Origin: Hyphomicrobiales bacterium
GTDB lineage: Bacteria; Pseudomonadota; Alphaproteobacteria; Rhizobiales; Rhizobiaceae
Assembly (NCBI GenBank): GCA_900473745.1
Contig: UCMW01000001.1
Span: forward strand, 93,091 to 157,090
Direction of reading: 5' to 3'
Length of the DNA: 64,000 nucleotides
In this document: positions 33,312 through 42,495 of the stretch, one piece after another
How positions within the stretch are numbered: the stretch's first letter is position 1
Layout of the letters: the number at the start of each line of letters is the position of its first letter
Translations under genes and position numbers: made by a program
The notes under the pieces: model-generated
Seen by the model: only the letters and a program-made list of their open reading frames with translations
What the model was told of the DNA's origin: nothing
The model's database searches: none

Positions 33312-34397
33312 TCAAGCGCCGGCGCGTGGTACCTCGAACTGCTGGCCGGGCCGCAAGCCCTTGAAGCGCTCGCTTCCGAGGCCGGCAGCAGACATGGCGG
33401 TCACAAGTGCTTTCGGCGGATCATCAATGCCTTCATTGGTGAGCTGGAAAGTGCCGAAATGGTGGCCGATCCCGAAAGCGGCTCCACTCAGGCCGAATCC
33501 AGCGATCGCTTCTTCCGGGTTCTGGTGTTGCGCTTTCATGAACCAGCGGGGCTCGTAGGCGCCGATCGGCAGGATGGCGACCCGGATGTCGCCGTGCTTC
33601 TCCCGAACTTCACGATAGTGCTTGCCATCGGCATATCCGGTATCGCCGATGTGGTAGATCTTGCCGCCCGGTGTCTCGATGACGAAGGCGGCCCAGAGCG
33701 CCATGCGCCGGTCGCCCATGCCGCGCGCCGACCAATGGTGGCAGGGTTCGCAATGGATGAAGACACCGTCCCGGACCTCGATCCGATCACCCCAATCCAT
33801 GACATCAGCCTCGATCTGAGGAACGTCGTCGCGGATGATCGCATCATTGCAAAGTGGCGTGACGATCCGCGGCTTGTCGCGTTCGACAAGGCGTTTCAGC
33901 GTGGCGATGTCCAGATGGTCGTAGTGATTGTGCGTGACGATGACGATGTCGATCGGCGGAAGGTCCTCGAAGGCGACGCCGGGCGGATTGTTGCGCTTCG
34001 GTCCGGCAAAGGAAACAGGGCTCGCGCGCTCCGACCAGACCGGATCGGTCAGGATGTTCAGGCCAGACGTCTGGATCAGAAGGGTCGCGTGGCCAACCAT
34101 GCTCACGACCAGCCGATTGCCTTCGATGCGCTGCTCCGGCTTTGTTGTAACGAAATCAGCGGTCGCCACGGCCTTGGGCCAGTCTATCTTGCCCCCGCCG
34201 AACTGCCAGCGAAGCAGATCGGTGAACCCACGTGGTTCTTCGCCGCCCGGATTGAAGAAGATCCTGCCATCGAAGTGATCCGAAACCGGGCCGCTGTAAT
34301 AGCGGTTTCCCGCCTGCGCCTCGCGCATGCCGAAACCTCCGAGTGTGGCGGCGACGAGCCCGAAGCCCGACCATTTGAGAAAGCTGCGTCTGTTCAT
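33312..34397 (-). CDS. MBL-fold metallo-hydrolase with Tat signal
   Basis: The 361-residue protein starts with a twin-arginine signal (NRRSFLKWSG, then a hydrophobic stretch to about residue 29, AQA). Folded export is likely. The metallo-beta-lactamase motif HxHxDH is at H156, H158, D160 and H161 (THNHYDHLD). The best resemblance is to the UlaG/NAPE-PLD-like group (MVGHATLLIQTSGLNILTDPVW). The substrate is unknown. It is divergent from ffh and follows the thi riboswitch without being part of that operon. Confidence 0.88.
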   Translation of the reverse strand: MNRRSFLKWSGFGLVAATLGGFGMREAQAGNRYYSGPVSDHFDGRIFFNPGGEEPRGFTDLLRWQFGGGKIDWPKAVATADFVTTKPEQRIEGNRLVVSMVGHATLLIQTSGLNILTDPVWSERASPVSFAGPKRNNPPGVAFEDLPPIDIVIVTHNHYDHLDIATLKRLVERDKPRIVTPLCNDAIIRDDVPQIEADVMDWGDRIEVRDGVFIHCEPCHHWSARGMGDRRMALWAAFVIETPGGKIYHIGDTGYADGKHYREVREKHGDIRVAILPIGAYEPRWFMKAQHQNPEEAIAGFGLSGAAFGIGHHFGTFQLTNEGIDDPPKALVTAMSAAGLGSERFKGLRPGQQFEVPRAGA

Positions 34398-34490
34398 GGC
34401 TCACCCATATGTGGTTTTGTCAATTCTACGACAAGATGCGGGCGGCAGATCGCCGAAAGATGGGAGTGGCCTGAGAAATCGGGACTTGGC

Positions 34491-34633
34491 TTGACTTCTT
34501 GGGCGATTTCCTGTTTATCCGCCGCAATCTGCGAAGAGACGAGAACTCCGAGCCGCCGACCGGGACCCGAAAAGGTATAAAGAGATCCCGGAGGTCAACA
34601 CCCGACAGCGCGTTGCGCCCTCGGGTGGTTTTT
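34491..34633 (+). promoter_or_regulatory. ffh leader: possible promoter and terminator-like hairpin
   Basis: A TTGACT hexamer (34491-34496) with a weak TTTATC at 17 bp could be the promoter. Downstream, CACCCGA (34599-34605) pairs with TCGGGTG (34621-34627), with an inner GCGC/GCGC helix. Five T residues (34629-34633) follow, so this looks like an intrinsic terminator inside the leader, 73 bases before ffh. Attenuation or an Ffh-linked leader RNA is possible. Confidence 0.5.
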
Positions 34634-34705
34634 GGCTTTGCGTCTTGTTTTCCGGGCGGAGAAGACCGAGGTTTGGGTTTCCCCGAACCATGCAAGGAAG
34701 AGCCG

Positions 34706-36274
34706 ATGTTTGAAAACCTCCAGGACCGTCTTGGATCCATTCTGAATGGACTGACCGGCCGTGGCGCATTGTCCGAGGCGGATGTCTCGGCTGCTCTGCG
34801 TGAGGTTCGTCGTGCCCTTCTCGAGGCCGACGTTGCCCTCGAAGTGGTCCGGTCTTTCACGGAAAAGGTGCGCGAAAAGGCCGTTGGGGCGACTGTCCTG
34901 AAGTCGATCAAGCCCGGCCAGATGGTCGTGAAGATCGTCCATGACGAGCTGGTCGAAATGCTCGGCACCGAAGGCGTTTCGATCGACCTCAACGCGGCTG
35001 CTCCCGTCGTCATCATGATGGTTGGCCTGCAGGGGTCGGGCAAAACGACCACCACCGGCAAGATCGCCAAGCGCCTGACGGATCGCGACAAGAAGAAGGT
35101 CCTGATGGCCTCGCTCGACACGCGTCGTCCGGCCGCCCAGGAGCAGCTTCGCCAGCTTGGCGTGCAGACCGGTGTCGACACGCTGCCGATCATTGCCGGC
35201 CAGTCGCCGACCGATATCGCCAGCCGCGCCGTTCAGGCAGCCAAGCTCGGTGGCCATGACATCGTCATTCTCGACACCGCCGGCCGTACGCATATCGACG
35301 AGCCGCTGATGATGGAGATGGCCGAGATCAAGGCGCGCTCCAAGCCACATGAAATCCTGCTCGTCGCCGACTCGCTCACCGGTCAGGACGCCGTCAACCT
35401 CGCGCGCAACTTCGACGAACGCGTCGGCATCACCGGGCTTGTGCTGACCCGCATGGATGGTGACGGCCGCGGTGGTGCGGCCCTTTCGATGCGTGCCGTC
35501 ACCGGCAAGCCGATCAAGCTGATCGGCGTCGGCGAAAAGATGACGGAGCTCGACGAGTTCCATCCCCGCCGTATCGCCGATCGCATCCTCGGCATGGGCG
35601 ACATCGTCTCGCTCGTCGAAAAGGCGGCCGAGAACATCGACGCGGACAAGGCCCGCGCCATGGCCGAGAAGATGGCCAAAGGCAAGTTCGACCTGAACGA
35701 CCTCGCCGAGCAGATCAAGCAGATGCAGGCCATGGGCGGCATGGGCGGGATCATGGGCATGATGCCGGGCATGGCGGGCATGAAGGACAAGATTTCTGCG
35801 GCCGGCCTCGACGACAAGGTGTTCAAACGCCAGCTCGCGATCATCTCCTCGATGACCAAGGCCGAGCGCGCCAATCCCGACGTTCTGAAGCATTCCCGCA
35901 AGAAGCGTATCGCTGCCGGTTCCGGCACCGACGCCTCCGACATCAACAAGCTGCTCAAGATGCATCGCCAGATGGCCGACATGATGAAGGCCATGGGCGG
36001 CAAGAAGGGCGGCGGCATGATGAAACAGATGATGGGCGGCCTCGCCGGCAAGATGGGCCTCGGCGGTATGGGCGGCATGGGTATGCCCGACCTGTCGAAG
36101 ATGGATCCGAAGCAGCTCGAAGCGCTTGCCAAGCAGGCGGAAGCGGCCGGCATGAAGCCTGGCAGCTTGCCAGGTCTGGGCGCCGGTGGCATGCCGGGCC
36201 TCGGTGGACCCAAACTTCCGGGTCTCGGCGGTGGCGGCTTCCCGGGTCTTCCGGGCCTGCCGAAGAAGAAGTGA
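34706..36274 (+). CDS. ffh: Signal recognition particle protein Ffh
   Basis: The 522-residue SRP GTPase binds signal peptides and 4.5S RNA. The N domain is residues 1-90. The G domain has G1 GLQGSGKTTT at 107-116, DTAGR and LTRMDGDGRGG. The Met-rich M domain follows. The last 70 or so residues are a Gly/Met/Pro-rich tail, so the protein is longer than E. coli Ffh (about 450). The ATG at 34706 matches the family start (MFENLQDRLG). Its receptor FtsY is at 26 kb. Confidence 0.97.
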   Translation: MFENLQDRLGSILNGLTGRGALSEADVSAALREVRRALLEADVALEVVRSFTEKVREKAVGATVLKSIKPGQMVVKIVHDELVEMLGTEGVSIDLNAAAPVVIMMVGLQGSGKTTTTGKIAKRLTDRDKKKVLMASLDTRRPAAQEQLRQLGVQTGVDTLPIIAGQSPTDIASRAVQAAKLGGHDIVILDTAGRTHIDEPLMMEMAEIKARSKPHEILLVADSLTGQDAVNLARNFDERVGITGLVLTRMDGDGRGGAALSMRAVTGKPIKLIGVGEKMTELDEFHPRRIADRILGMGDIVSLVEKAAENIDADKARAMAEKMAKGKFDLNDLAEQIKQMQAMGGMGGIMGMMPGMAGMKDKISAAGLDDKVFKRQLAIISSMTKAERANPDVLKHSRKKRIAAGSGTDASDINKLLKMHRQMADMMKAMGGKKGGGMMKQMMGGLAGKMGLGGMGGMGMPDLSKMDPKQLEALAKQAEAAGMKPGSLPGLGAGGMPGLGGPKLPGLGGGGFPGLPGLPKKK

Positions 36275-36285
36275 GGAGAGCGCCC

Positions 36286-36606
36286 ATGATCGATCCGTCC
36301 GTCAAGGAACAGCTTTCCGGTTACCGTCAGTCGATCGACAACATCGACGCGGCGCTCGTTCACATGCTGGCGGAGCGTTTCCGCTGCACCAAGGCCGTCG
36401 GCGTGCTGAAGGCCACCCACGAATTGCCGCCGGCTGATCAGGCGCGCGAAGAATACCAGATCGCCCGCCTGCGCCGCCTGGCACAGGATGCGCATCTGGA
36501 TCCGGATTTCGCCGAGAAGTTCCTGAACTTCATCATCAAGGAAGTCATCCGGCATCATGAAGCCATTGCCGCCGAACATGGCGGTGCAACCGAAAAGACC
36601 GCCTGA
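36286..36606 (+). CDS. Chorismate mutase (AroQ type)
   Basis: This 106-residue all-helical protein converts chorismate to prephenate for Phe and Tyr. The family pattern is clear: RQSIDNIDAALVHMLAERF at the N-terminus, and an ARLRRLAQD/FLNFIIKEVIRHHE block. The start at 36286 has a GAGGAG site 7 bases upstream. It is 11 bases after ffh and precedes rpsP, an order seen in many Rhizobiales, so it is probably cotranscribed with ffh. Confidence 0.93.
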   Translation: MIDPSVKEQLSGYRQSIDNIDAALVHMLAERFRCTKAVGVLKATHELPPADQAREEYQIARLRRLAQDAHLDPDFAEKFLNFIIKEVIRHHEAIAAEHGGATEKTA

Positions 36607-36672
36607 CGGCGGCCTCAACAAGAACAGGGTTCGCCACGGCGACCCGAACTGAAAACATCAAGGAGTAATTAC

Positions 36673-37047
36673 ATGTCCCTCAAGATTCGTCTCGCCCGCG
36701 GTGGTTCCAAGAAGCGCCCTTACTACCAGATCGTCGTTGCTGACGCTCGTTCGCCGCGCGACGGCCGTTTCCTCGACCGCGTCGGTTCCTGGAACCCGAT
36801 GCTCGGCAAGGACAACGAGAAGCGCATCGAGCTGGACGCCGATGCCATCAAGGCATGGGTTGCCAAGGGCGCCCAGCCGACCGACCGCGTCCTGCGCTTC
36901 ATGGCTGAAGCCGGCATCGCCGAGCGCGCAGTTCGCAGCAACCCGGACAAGGCAAAGCCGGGCAAGAAGGCTCAGGAACGCGCAGCTGAAAAGGCTCAGA
37001 AGGCCGCCGATGCTGCTGCCGCTACTGCCGAGGGCTCTGCAGAATAA
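36673..37047 (+). CDS. rpsP: 30S ribosomal protein S16
   Basis: The 124-residue protein starts with the S16 core ([24 protein letters not shown], then [14 protein letters not shown]). The core ends near residue 90. The last 35 residues are an Ala/Lys/Glu-rich tail not found in the shorter E. coli protein (82 residues). A good AAGGAG site lies just before the start. A strong terminator hairpin follows and separates it from rimM. Confidence 0.98.
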   Translation: MSLKIRLARGGSKKRPYYQIVVADARSPRDGRFLDRVGSWNPMLGKDNEKRIELDADAIKAWVAKGAQPTDRVLRFMAEAGIAERAVRSNPDKAKPGKKAQERAAEKAQKAADAAAATAEGSAE

Positions 37048-37067
37048 TCGGCATCCAGCCGGTTGCG

Positions 37068-37099
37068 ACGGGCGGTGGGCCACCCCACCGCCCGTTTTT
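37068..37099 (+). terminator. Terminator between rpsP and rimM
   Basis: A 12-bp perfect GC-rich stem (37068-37079 with 37084-37095) is followed by TTTTT. It is intrinsic-terminator grade but lies within the rpsP-rimM-trmD cluster. It should lower expression of rimM and trmD relative to the ribosomal protein. Confidence 0.9.
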
Positions 37100-37170
37100 G
37101 CGTTTTCTTTCCGGTCGCTTCCGCCTAAAAGGAATGTCGAACCGATGCATGTGCAGGACTGTTCCGCCCC

Positions 37171-37749
37171 ATGAGCAAGCTTGAAAACCCGATACTGATG
37201 GCCGTGATCGGTGCCGCCCAGGGGCTCCGGGGCGAAGTGCGGGTCAAGACATTCACCGAGGATCCGCTGGGGCTCGGCGACTATGGCTTCCTGCACACGG
37301 CGGACGGACGCAAATTCGAGATCCTCGAAATCCGTGACGGAAAGACCGTCGCCATCGTGCGCTTCCGCGGGATCAACGATCGCAATGCCGCAGAAGCGCT
37401 GAACGGGACGGAGCTTTTCGTCGATCGCGACGCCCTGCCGGACGATGATCTCGAAGAGGACGAGTTCTACTATACGGACCTGGAGGGGCTCGAAGTCTAC
37501 GACGCCGAGAACAATCACTATGGCGCCGTGACGGCCGTCTATGATTTCGGCGCCGGTGATCTCCTGGAGCTCAAGGGGCCGGGCAAAAGGCCCGTGCTCA
37601 TTCCCTTTTCCGAAGCGGCCGTCCTCGAGATCGATCTCGAAGGCGGGCGCCTGCTCGTCGACCCGATCGCAGCGGGCCTGAAGGATGACGGCGAAGAGAA
37701 GCCTTACGGCAATGCCGGCGGCAAGCCGCGTCCAAACAACGGTCGCTGA
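37171..37749 (+). CDS. rimM: Ribosome maturation factor RimM
   Basis: The 192-residue protein has the RimM N-terminal beta-barrel ([23 protein letters not shown]) and a PRC-barrel C-terminal domain ([18 protein letters not shown] and [16 protein letters not shown]). It assists 30S head assembly. The last 25 residues are polar and disordered. Its stop is directly followed by the trmD start. Confidence 0.95.
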   Translation: MSKLENPILMAVIGAAQGLRGEVRVKTFTEDPLGLGDYGFLHTADGRKFEILEIRDGKTVAIVRFRGINDRNAAEALNGTELFVDRDALPDDDLEEDEFYYTDLEGLEVYDAENNHYGAVTAVYDFGAGDLLELKGPGKRPVLIPFSEAAVLEIDLEGGRLLVDPIAAGLKDDGEEKPYGNAGGKPRPNNGR

Positions 37750-38448
37750 GTGCCCATGCCCTTCAAGGCCTCCATCCTGACCCTCTACCCGGACATGTTT
37801 CCGGGCCATCTGGGTTTGGCGCTTGCCGGACGCGCACTCGAACGGGGCGACTGGCAGATCGAGGCGGTGCAGATCCGCGATTTCGCCGAAGACAAGCATC
37901 GGAGCGTCGATGACACGCCCTCGGGCGGCGGCGCCGGCATGGTGTTGAAGCCTGACGTTCTGGCCCGAGCCATCGATTCCATAGCTGACGATGGAAGGCC
38001 GCGGCTGCTGATGAGCCCGCGTGGGCGACCTCTCACCCAGGAGCGGGTCCGGGCGCTTGCCTTAGGCGACGGCGTCGTCATCGTCTGCGGTCGCTTCGAA
38101 GGCGTGGACCAGCGTGTCATCGATGCGCGCCAGCTCGAAGAGGTTTCGATCGGTGACTATATACTGTCCGGCGGCGAGCCGGCAGCACTGACGCTTCTCG
38201 ATGCGGTCGTGCGAATTTTGCCCGGGGTCATGGGCAACCAGCTGTCCGGGGTTCATGAAAGCTTCGAGGGCGGGCTGCTCGAACACCCGCAATATACCCG
38301 CCCGCAGATCTTCGAGGGCCGCGAAATTCCTGAAGTCCTGACCTCAGGCAATCATGCCGCGATCGAGAAATGGCGGCATGAGCAGGCTGTTGCCCTGACC
38401 CGCGAGCGGCGCCCCGACCTGCTGCCGGCTCATCCCGTCAGGAAGTAG
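37750..38448 (+). CDS. trmD: tRNA (guanine37-N1)-methyltransferase TrmD
   Basis: The enzyme makes m1G37 in tRNAs and prevents frameshifting. SPOUT-knot motifs are visible: [24 protein letters not shown] and [16 protein letters not shown] start at 37750 abuts the rimM stop and gives 232 residues. The ATG at 37756 (230 residues, [12 protein letters not shown]) fits the usual N-terminus equally well. The 3' end overlaps the convergent TauE/SafE gene by 19 bases. Confidence 0.96.
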   Translation: MPMPFKASILTLYPDMFPGHLGLALAGRALERGDWQIEAVQIRDFAEDKHRSVDDTPSGGGAGMVLKPDVLARAIDSIADDGRPRLLMSPRGRPLTQERVRALALGDGVVIVCGRFEGVDQRVIDARQLEEVSIGDYILSGGEPAALTLLDAVVRILPGVMGNQLSGVHESFEGGLLEHPQYTRPQIFEGREIPEVLTSGNHAAIEKWRHEQAVALTRERRPDLLPAHPVRK

Positions 38449-39176
38449 TAGGCGGCGAGCGCCAGGCCAGCGGCAACCACGATCCAGCGTAGGATCGCCG
38501 GTGGGACCTTTTTCGCAACCGCCACGCCTGCATATCCACCGGCCGCCACGGCCGGGATCATGATCGCTGCATGCAGCCAGGAAATCGCACCTGCACCGAC
38601 GAAGACGATGATCGCGACGGCGGCGATCACAATCGACAGGAAGTTCTTCAGCGCGTTCAGACGGTGATAATCACCGCCGCTCGCCAGCCCGAGCGACGCC
38701 AGCATCATGATGCCCATGCCGGCACCAAAGAAACCGCCATAGAACGAGGTCGCGCCCTGGAGAGAAAGACCGAGTGGACTGGCCGGATGGCTCTCGCCCA
38801 TTGTTTTCGGTCGGAGCTTCGGGCCTGCCGCGAAGATCAAGGTTGCTCCGAGCAGCAGCCATGGCACCATGGCACGGAATGCCGGATTGGACAGGGAAAT
38901 CAGAAAGAACGCGCCGCCCAGGGCGCCGACTGCAGAAACGGCAGCCAGGATCCAGGCGCCGCGCCCCATGGCTTTCAGCTCCTTGCCATAGGCGAGCGTC
39001 GAGGTGATGTAGCCTGGAAACTGGATGATCGACGAGGTCGCATTGGCGCTGATCGGCGGGACGCCTGCAAGCGTCAGCGCGCCGAATGTCAGGAAGGTGC
39101 CGCCGCCGGCAATTGCGTTGACGGCGCCAGACAGGAAGCCTGCGACAAAGAGCACGGCAATCAAAGCCATCGACAT
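38430..39176 (-). CDS. TauE/SafE (DUF81) membrane transporter
   Basis: The 248-residue protein has about eight hydrophobic segments and the TauE/SafE family N-terminus ([22 protein letters not shown]). A second half-repeat motif is present near [13 protein letters not shown]. Members export sulfite, sulfoacetate or related organosulfur anions; the substrate here is unknown. The start at 39176 has a GGAGGAG site. A longer reading frame to 39410 lacks such a site and would put a polar extension before the first helix. Confidence 0.9.
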   Translation of the reverse strand: MSMALIAVLFVAGFLSGAVNAIAGGGTFLTFGALTLAGVPPISANATSSIIQFPGYITSTLAYGKELKAMGRGAWILAAVSAVGALGGAFFLISLSNPAFRAMVPWLLLGATLIFAAGPKLRPKTMGESHPASPLGLSLQGATSFYGGFFGAGMGIMMLASLGLASGGDYHRLNALKNFLSIVIAAVAIIVFVGAGAISWLHAAIMIPAVAAGGYAGVAVAKKVPPAILRWIVVAAGLALAAYYFLTG

Positions 39177-39320
39177 CAGAAACCATCTCCTCCGGAATGA
39201 TGGACCGTGATAGGAGGAGAGTTCCTGCGCCGCAAGGCTTCGTACGGGGTCGGCCATGCAAAATTTCACCGCGCCTGGGGTGACAAGCGGACCGCCATAG
39301 TGTAATGGCCCCCTCGGAAA

Positions 39321-39380
39321 TGGGCGTTTCGCCCGTCTGCCAAAAGAAAGAACTGCGCATTCGCTCCGACCCATCGGGTC
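39321..39380 (+). promoter_or_regulatory. Two hairpins in the rplS leader
   Basis: Two short perfect hairpins precede rplS: GGGCG-TTT-CGCCC (39322-39334) and GACCC-ATC-GGGTC (39368-39380). They lie 70-130 bases before the start. They may be part of a ribosomal-protein leader, but no known family was recognised. Confidence 0.35.
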
Positions 39381-39452
39381 AAGATCCTGCGGCATGGACC
39401 CAGGGATCATCGTTGAGCGCTCTGGCTGATTCAGAAGAAACCGAGGTTAGAC

Positions 39453-39989
39453 ATGAACATCATTCAGCAGCTGGAAGCCGAACAGGCCGCCAAGATCGAA
39501 GCCAAGCGCAAGCTCCCGGAATTCTCCCCGGGCGATACTGTGCGCGTGAACGTCACCGTCAAGGAAGGCAACCGTACCCGCGTACAGGCCTATGAAGGCG
39601 TTTGCATCGCTCGTTCGGGCGCCGGCATCAACGAGAGCTTCACGGTTCGCAAGATCTCCTACGGCGAAGGCGTCGAGCGCGTATTCCCGGTCTATTCGCC
39701 GCTCGTCGAAGGCGTCGAAATCGTTCGCCGCGGTAAGGTCCGTCGCGCCAAGCTCTACTACCTGCGCGATCGTCGCGGCAAGTCGGCTCGTATCGTCGAG
39801 AACACCGGCACCCGCGCCCGCAAGCTGAACGACGCCGAGCGCGCCGCCGTTGCCGAAGAAAAGGCACGTCTTGAAGCCGAGAAGGTCGCAGCAGCACAGG
39901 CACTGGCCGCCGAAAAGGCAGCAGCCGAAGCCGCTGAAAAGGCCGCTGCCGCTGAAGCCGCTGCCGCCGCAGAAGCTTCTGCCGAGTAA
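39453..39989 (+). CDS. rplS: 50S ribosomal protein L19
   Basis: The 178-residue protein has the L19 core ([41 protein letters not shown] and [37 protein letters not shown]) ending near residue 120. A tail of about 55 residues made almost only of Ala, Glu and Lys follows; the E. coli protein lacks it. A terminator follows the stop. In many proteobacteria rplS is next to trmD; here the TauE/SafE gene has been inserted between them. Confidence 0.98.
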   Translation: MNIIQQLEAEQAAKIEAKRKLPEFSPGDTVRVNVTVKEGNRTRVQAYEGVCIARSGAGINESFTVRKISYGEGVERVFPVYSPLVEGVEIVRRGKVRRAKLYYLRDRRGKSARIVENTGTRARKLNDAERAAVAEEKARLEAEKVAAAQALAAEKAAAEAAEKAAAAEAAAAAEASAE

Positions 39990-40012
39990 GCAGTCGCTCA
40001 ACGTATTGATGA

Positions 40013-40039
40013 AAGGCTCCGGTTTCCGGAGCCTTTTTT
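40013..40039 (+). terminator. Terminator of rplS
   Basis: A 10-bp perfect stem (40013-40022 with 40026-40035, loop TTT) runs into a T tract on the plus strand, 24 bases after the rplS stop. It may also serve the convergent EamA transporter gene, whose side has three flanking T residues on the minus strand. Confidence 0.92.
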
Positions 40040-40070
40040 CGTTTGGGGTTATGCGACTAAAGCTGGTGGT

Positions 40071-40901
40071 TCAGAGGCTGACGCTGATGGCGCCGCCCGC
40101 GACGATCAGGCAAGCGAGCAGCCTGCGCACCGTGAGTGGCTCACCCAGGAGGAGCGCCCCGATCAGCACGGCGAAGACGACGCTCGTTTCGCGCACCGCA
40201 GTGACGAGCCCTGCCGGTGCATAGGCATAGGCGACAACCACCAGCCCGTAGGCCAGCATGGCCACCACGCCGCCAGCGGCTGCCTTCCAGGTAAGCGGGG
40301 AGCGTATGTCTATAGCCAACCGCTTTCGGGTGACAGCGAAGGCGAGGGTGATCATGATGCCAAAGAGAAAAAGCACCCAGATGGCATAGGCAATGGGTTG
40401 TTCGACCAGTTTGACGCCGCGTGAATCGATGGTCGAATAGCAGGCGATAATCAGGCCCGTTGTTAGCGCGAAGAGGATGGAGGAGGTCGCCGCACGGCTT
40501 CTGCCCAGGGAGAGGCTCATGATGCCTGCCGCGATCAGGAAGACGCCGAGCGTCTGCCAAGGCCCCAGCACCTCACCGAAGAACAGGAAGCCACCCAGGG
40601 TCACCAGAAGCGGCACGGTGCCGCGCACGATCGGGTAGACCTGCCCGAGTTCTCCGTGGCGATAGGCGGCCACCAGAAACAGGCTATAGCCCACCTGCAG
40701 ACCGGCCGAGAGCAGGATATAGGGCCATGCGGCAGATCCCGGGACCGGCAGGATGAAGAGGAAGGGCAGGCAGATGATGCTGCCTGCCAGGCTCATCACC
40801 GTGATCGACCAGAGGCGGTCCGCGCCTGTTCGCAGGAAGGCATTCCAGCTCGCATGCAGAATGGCGGCGATGAGCGCCAGGACGACGGCAACCGTGCTCA
40901 C
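40071..40901 (-). CDS. EamA/DMT-family transporter
   Basis: The 276-residue membrane protein has about ten helices in two EamA repeats. The first begins LALIAAILHASWNAFLR and the second ends RETSVVFAVLIGALLLGEPLTVRRLLACLIVAGG. Drug/metabolite transporters of this type export amino acids, nucleosides or other small molecules. No context points to a substrate. The gene stands alone between rplS and leuC. Confidence 0.9.
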   Translation of the reverse strand: MSTVAVVLALIAAILHASWNAFLRTGADRLWSITVMSLAGSIICLPFLFILPVPGSAAWPYILLSAGLQVGYSLFLVAAYRHGELGQVYPIVRGTVPLLVTLGGFLFFGEVLGPWQTLGVFLIAAGIMSLSLGRSRAATSSILFALTTGLIIACYSTIDSRGVKLVEQPIAYAIWVLFLFGIMITLAFAVTRKRLAIDIRSPLTWKAAAGGVVAMLAYGLVVVAYAYAPAGLVTAVRETSVVFAVLIGALLLGEPLTVRRLLACLIVAGGAISVSL

Positions 40902-41034
40902 GGCCGCGGCCTGCGGGCTGAGACTTCGAATTCTCTAATCTTCATGGGAAACCCGCGGACGGCATATGACAATTTTGTGACGTCGCGACGATAGCGCCTT
41001 CGAAGGCTATTGCAACGGTGCAGGCAAAAAGAAA

Positions 41035-41056
41035 CCGCCCGCTTGACAGCGGGCGG
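41035..41056 (-). terminator. Terminator of leuC
   Basis: A 9-bp GC stem (41035-41043 with 41048-41056, loop TGAC) is followed on the minus strand by TTTCTTTTT. It lies about 30 bases past the leuC stop. Confidence 0.88.
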
Positions 41057-41085
41057 CGAAATTCAAACGTCGGATTGCGACTGGC

Positions 41086-42495
41086 TTACTTGAAGTCTCT
41101 GATATCGACGAAGTGGCCTGCGACGGCTGCCGCTGCGGCCATGGCCGGCGAGACGAGATGGGTGCGTCCCTTGAAGCCCTGACGGCCTTCGAAGTTGCGG
41201 TTCGAGGTCGAGGCGCAGCGCTCGCCCGGCTTCAGGCGGTCGTCGTTCATGGCGAGGCACATGGAGCAACCCGGCTCGCGCCAGTCGAAGCCGGCGGCCT
41301 TGAAGATCTTGTCGAGGCCTTCGGCTTCCGCCTGCTCCTTCACAAGGCCGGAGCCCGGTACGATCATGGCGGACACAGTGGGGGCCACCGTCTTGCCTTC
41401 GACGACCTTGGCCACCTCGCGGAGGTCCTCGATACGGCCGTTGGTGCACGAGCCGATGAAAACGCGGTCGATGGCGATGTCGGTGATCTTCGTGCCCGGC
41501 TTCAGGCCCATGTAATCGAGCGCGCGCCATTTGGAGGTGCGCTTGTTCTCGTCCTGGATTTCATCCGGATTGGGGACGACGCCCTGGACCGAGATCACGT
41601 CTTCCGGCGAGGAGCCCCAGGAGACGATCGGCGGCAACTTGGCGGCGTCGAGCACGATGACGCGGTCGAAATGCGCGCCTTCGTCGGACTTCAGCGTCTT
41701 CCAGTAGGCGATCGCCTGCTCGAGGGCTTCGCCCTTCGGCGCGCGCGGCTTGTCCTTGATGTATTCGAAGGTCTTTTCATCCGGCGCAATCAGGCCGGCG
41801 CGGGCACCGCCTTCGATCGTCATGTTGCAGACGGTCATGCGGCCTTCCATCGATAGGGCTTCGATTGCTTCGCCAGCGAATTCGATGACGTGGCCGGTGC
41901 CGCCGGCGGTGCCGATCTCGCCGATGATTGCAAGGATGATGTCCTTCGCGGTGACGCCTTCGGGCAACTTCCCGTCGACACGCACCAGCATGTTCTTGGC
42001 CTTCTTCTGGATCAGCGTCTGGGTCGCAAGCACATGCTCGACTTCGGACGTGCCGATGCCATGGGCCAGCGCGCCGAAGGCGCCGTGGGTCGAGGTGTGG
42101 CTGTCACCGCAGACAATGGTCATGCCCGGCAGGGTGAAGCCCTGCTCCGGACCGACGATGTGGACGATGCCCTGACGCTTGTCGCTTGCCGAATAATATT
42201 CGACGCCGAACTCAGCCGCATTGGTGGCGAGCGCCTCGACCTGGATGCGGCTTTCCTCGTTCTTGATGCCGAGGTGGCGGTCCGGCGAGGTCGGCACGTT
42301 GTGGTCGACCACGGCGAGCGTCTTCTGGGGCGCGCGGACCTTGCGGCCGGCCATGCGCAGACCTTCGAAAGCCTGGGGCGACGTCACTTCGTGCACGAGG
42401 TGACGGTCGATATAGAGAAGACAGGTGCCGTCTTCCTGACGGTCGACAACGTGGTCGTCCCAGATTTTGTCGTAAAGGGTGCGAGGTGCGCTCAT
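41086..42495 (-). CDS. leuC: 3-isopropylmalate dehydratase large subunit
   Basis: The 469-residue [4Fe-4S] aconitase-family subunit isomerises 2- to 3-isopropylmalate in leucine synthesis. Cluster ligands lie in IGSCTNGR and [10 protein letters not shown]. The N-terminus [17 protein letters not shown] and [15 protein letters not shown] are typical. LeuD and LeuB are not adjacent, as is usual for rhizobia. The intergenic region before it is shared with ppk2, which diverges. Confidence 0.98.
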   Translation of the reverse strand: MSAPRTLYDKIWDDHVVDRQEDGTCLLYIDRHLVHEVTSPQAFEGLRMAGRKVRAPQKTLAVVDHNVPTSPDRHLGIKNEESRIQVEALATNAAEFGVEYYSASDKRQGIVHIVGPEQGFTLPGMTIVCGDSHTSTHGAFGALAHGIGTSEVEHVLATQTLIQKKAKNMLVRVDGKLPEGVTAKDIILAIIGEIGTAGGTGHVIEFAGEAIEALSMEGRMTVCNMTIEGGARAGLIAPDEKTFEYIKDKPRAPKGEALEQAIAYWKTLKSDEGAHFDRVIVLDAAKLPPIVSWGSSPEDVISVQGVVPNPDEIQDENKRTSKWRALDYMGLKPGTKITDIAIDRVFIGSCTNGRIEDLREVAKVVEGKTVAPTVSAMIVPGSGLVKEQAEAEGLDKIFKAAGFDWREPGCSMCLAMNDDRLKPGERCASTSNRNFEGRQGFKGRTHLVSPAMAAAAAVAGHFVDIRDFK

